A stretch of DNA of 5,647 bases from Ignavibacteriales bacterium. Its GTDB lineage: Bacteria > Bacteroidota > Ignavibacteria > Ignavibacteriales > Ignavibacteriaceae. Below the pieces are notes generated by a model. That model made no database searches, was not told where the DNA came from, and saw only the letters and a program-made list of their open reading frames with translations. The translations under genes were made by a program, and so were the position numbers. Below, piece after piece: positions 4,359 through 5,647 of this stretch. The stretch's first letter is position 1; the number at the start of each line of letters is the position of its first letter. The DNA is taken from NCBI GenBank assembly GCA_003142915.1, contig PLNZ01000197.1, forward strand, positions 2,041 through 7,687, read 5' to 3'.

Positions 4359-5647
4359 TACTCTATTTCCTTTGTTATATATGAAGATATACCCATTCCA
4401 ATTAATTCTTTGATCGGGCGGCAATCCGGCGAATGTAATTTTCCGGTTTTATTAAATGCTACAGCAGCACAACCGCCGCCGCAGGCCAGCTGTAAACTAC
4501 AGTCTTTACACTCTGTTATTGTAGTAACATCTCTTTCTTCCCATTCGATAACTTTATCTTTAAGAATGCTTATTTCAGGATAAAAAGTCCCCAGCGAGGA
4601 GCCGGGTTTTCCAACTGTAGCAGTACACGAATATATATTGCCGGTATAATCGAATGCCCACTCAGTCTTGCACCCTGTACAGGCATCAAAAAGCGGATCG
4701 GGTAATTCACCGTTTTCAAAAAGATATTTGGAAATTGGAAAAGCCGGTTTATGAAATTCAAGGATTTCCGGATATTTAGTTATCAAACTATAGACAGTTT
4801 CATAAAACTCCAGGCGGGAAAACAACTTACTATGACCCGACTGGCAATAGTGCAATTCATAGTTCCTGCCAAACTGGGTCTTGAACAATTTGTTTTTAGT
4901 CCAACCTTTACTGATTGCAAATCGGGCAAGTTCAACCATGCCATAAATGTTTTCTTTATCAAGAACCATTCTTAGATTAATAGTTATATTGTTTGCAAGA
5001 GCAAGATCAATACCATCTACTATTTTAAAGAAAGTAGGATTTCCTCCTTTAAGCGGGCGCCTCTGGTTATGAATTTCTCCGGCTCCATCAAGGGTAACCT
5101 GGATTTCCCTGATATTTTTAGTTTTTAGTATATCGATATATTCTGAAAGCTCGTAGCCGTTTGTAACGATGGCAATATCAAGATCGTTTTTTTCTGCTTG
5201 TTCTAAGAAATAAGTAATAATGTCTTTATATTTTTTACCGGCTAACAAAGGTTCGCCGCCGAAAAGTGTTATATATTTTTTCCTATTCTTGAATTCATTA
5301 TTCACATAGTTAAAGAAAGAATCAATAACTTCTTTTGTTGGAATTTCGAATTTATTTTCATAACCAACCTGATAGCAATAACTGCATTCAAAATTACACG
5401 CATACCAGGGGACAAAAAATATTTGTACCTCATCAGTATCTCTTGACTCGATAAAGTTGAGATATTTTTCCGTATAAAGTTTTTTCTCTGCTGCCTCATC
5501 GGCAAGATATCCCTTTTCAATATATTCATCCACATTGGTATAGTTGCCGGAATTTATTTCAGCCGCTTTTGCAGAATCAAGTATATCGGCATTACCTGTC
5601 AGGATATTAACGAGGTAGGACGAATTTGAATCTTTAATTTTTGAAAA
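4358..5647 (-). CDS. Radical SAM/SPASM domain protein, peptide- or protein-modifying type (5' end outside window)
   Basis: At least 429 residues are visible. Counting from the in-frame GTG at 5533, the radical SAM cluster motif is C46-x3-C50-x2-C53 (C-N-F-E-C-S-Y-C) and the SAM-binding GGEP is at 92-95. The C-terminal SPASM domain has C285, C288, G298-x4-C303, then C342-x2-C345-x5-C351-x3-C355 and C371, enough to hold two auxiliary iron-sulfur clusters. This architecture belongs to enzymes that modify peptides or protein side chains (anaerobic sulfatase maturases, RiPP maturases). The target is unknown. The frame is open for 38 more codons upstream of 5533 to the window edge, including Y-L-V-N-I-L-T-G-N-A-D-I-L, which resembles the usual N-terminal region of such maturases, so GTG 5533 is not the true start. 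It is the most upstream visible gene of the operon and its stop overlaps the thioredoxin reductase start. Confidence 0.9.
   Translation of the reverse strand, partial: FSKIKDSNSSYLVNILTGNADILDSAKAAEINSGNYTNVDEYIEKGYLADEAAEKKLYTEKYLNFIESRDTDEVQIFFVPWYACNFECSYCYQVGYENKFEIPTKEVIDSFFNYVNNEFKNRKKYITLFGGEPLLAGKKYKDIITYFLEQAEKNDLDIAIVTNGYELSEYIDILKTKNIREIQVTLDGAGEIHNQRRPLKGGNPTFFKIVDGIDLALANNITINLRMVLDKENIYGMVELARFAISKGWTKNKLFKTQFGRNYELHYCQSGHSKLFSRLEFYETVYSLITKYPEILEFHKPAFPISKYLFENGELPDPLFDACTGCKTEWAFDYTGNIYSCTATVGKPGSSLGTFYPEISILKDKVIEWEERDVTTITECKDCSLQLACGGGCAAVAFNKTGKLHSPDCRPIKELIGMGISSYITKEIE

Noticed and set aside
4359..4424. 22-residue N-terminal extension of the thioredoxin-reductase fusion
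   Set aside because: It lies wholly within the 3' end of the radical SAM gene, has no similarity to thioredoxin, and the ATG at 4358 has AAGGA at good spacing and begins exactly where a thioredoxin domain should.
1..5647. CRISPR array, insertion sequence, tRNA or rRNA
   Set aside because: No regularly spaced direct repeats, transposase-like frames, terminal inverted repeats or tRNA/rRNA-like segments were seen on either strand.

Overview
The window is an AT-rich stretch of bacterial chromosome. All real genes lie on the minus strand except one small plus-strand gene. The content suggests an anaerobically respiring Gram-negative: a periplasmic eight-heme cytochrome, two cysteine-rich small proteins and a radical SAM enzyme with its own thioredoxin system. 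The DUF6132-type protein, low GC and modest Shine-Dalgarno sequences fit the Bacteroidota/Ignavibacteriota/Calditrichota area. This placement is an inference, and the sequence alone does not fix the taxon.

Left part (1-2075, minus strand): a probable operon reading MerR-family regulator (TTG start), then an octaheme tetrathionate-reductase-family cytochrome c with a C-terminal membrane anchor, then the first nine codons of a further gene that looks like a membrane cytochrome b. Together these would pass electrons from the quinone pool to a sulfur- or nitrogen-oxyanion reductase outside the cytoplasmic membrane. The regulator has nine cysteines in its C-terminal half and is a plausible redox or ligand sensor for the operon.

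Middle (2076-2577): a strongly AT-rich 244-bp control region followed by a 79-codon gene on the plus strand. The control region holds a perfect 20-bp palindrome, a sigma-54-like -24/-12 sequence overlapping it, and a set of TTCT(T)/(A)AGAA inverted repeats. The small gene joins the N-terminal helix-turn-helix of a LysR regulator to the terminal Fis-type helix-turn-helix of an NtrC-family activator. It looks like the scar of a deletion that removed most of two regulator genes.

Right part (2578-5647, minus strand): a tight four-gene operon in the order radical SAM/SPASM protein (5' end outside the window), thioredoxin-thioredoxin reductase fusion, DUF6132-like membrane protein, DUF1858-like protein. 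The first pair shares one base (TAATG) and the last pair overlaps in ATGA. I read it as a thiol-redox or sulfur-handling module attached to a radical SAM peptide/protein-modifying enzyme. No precursor peptide is visible inside the window. This cluster is the best candidate for an undescribed system here.
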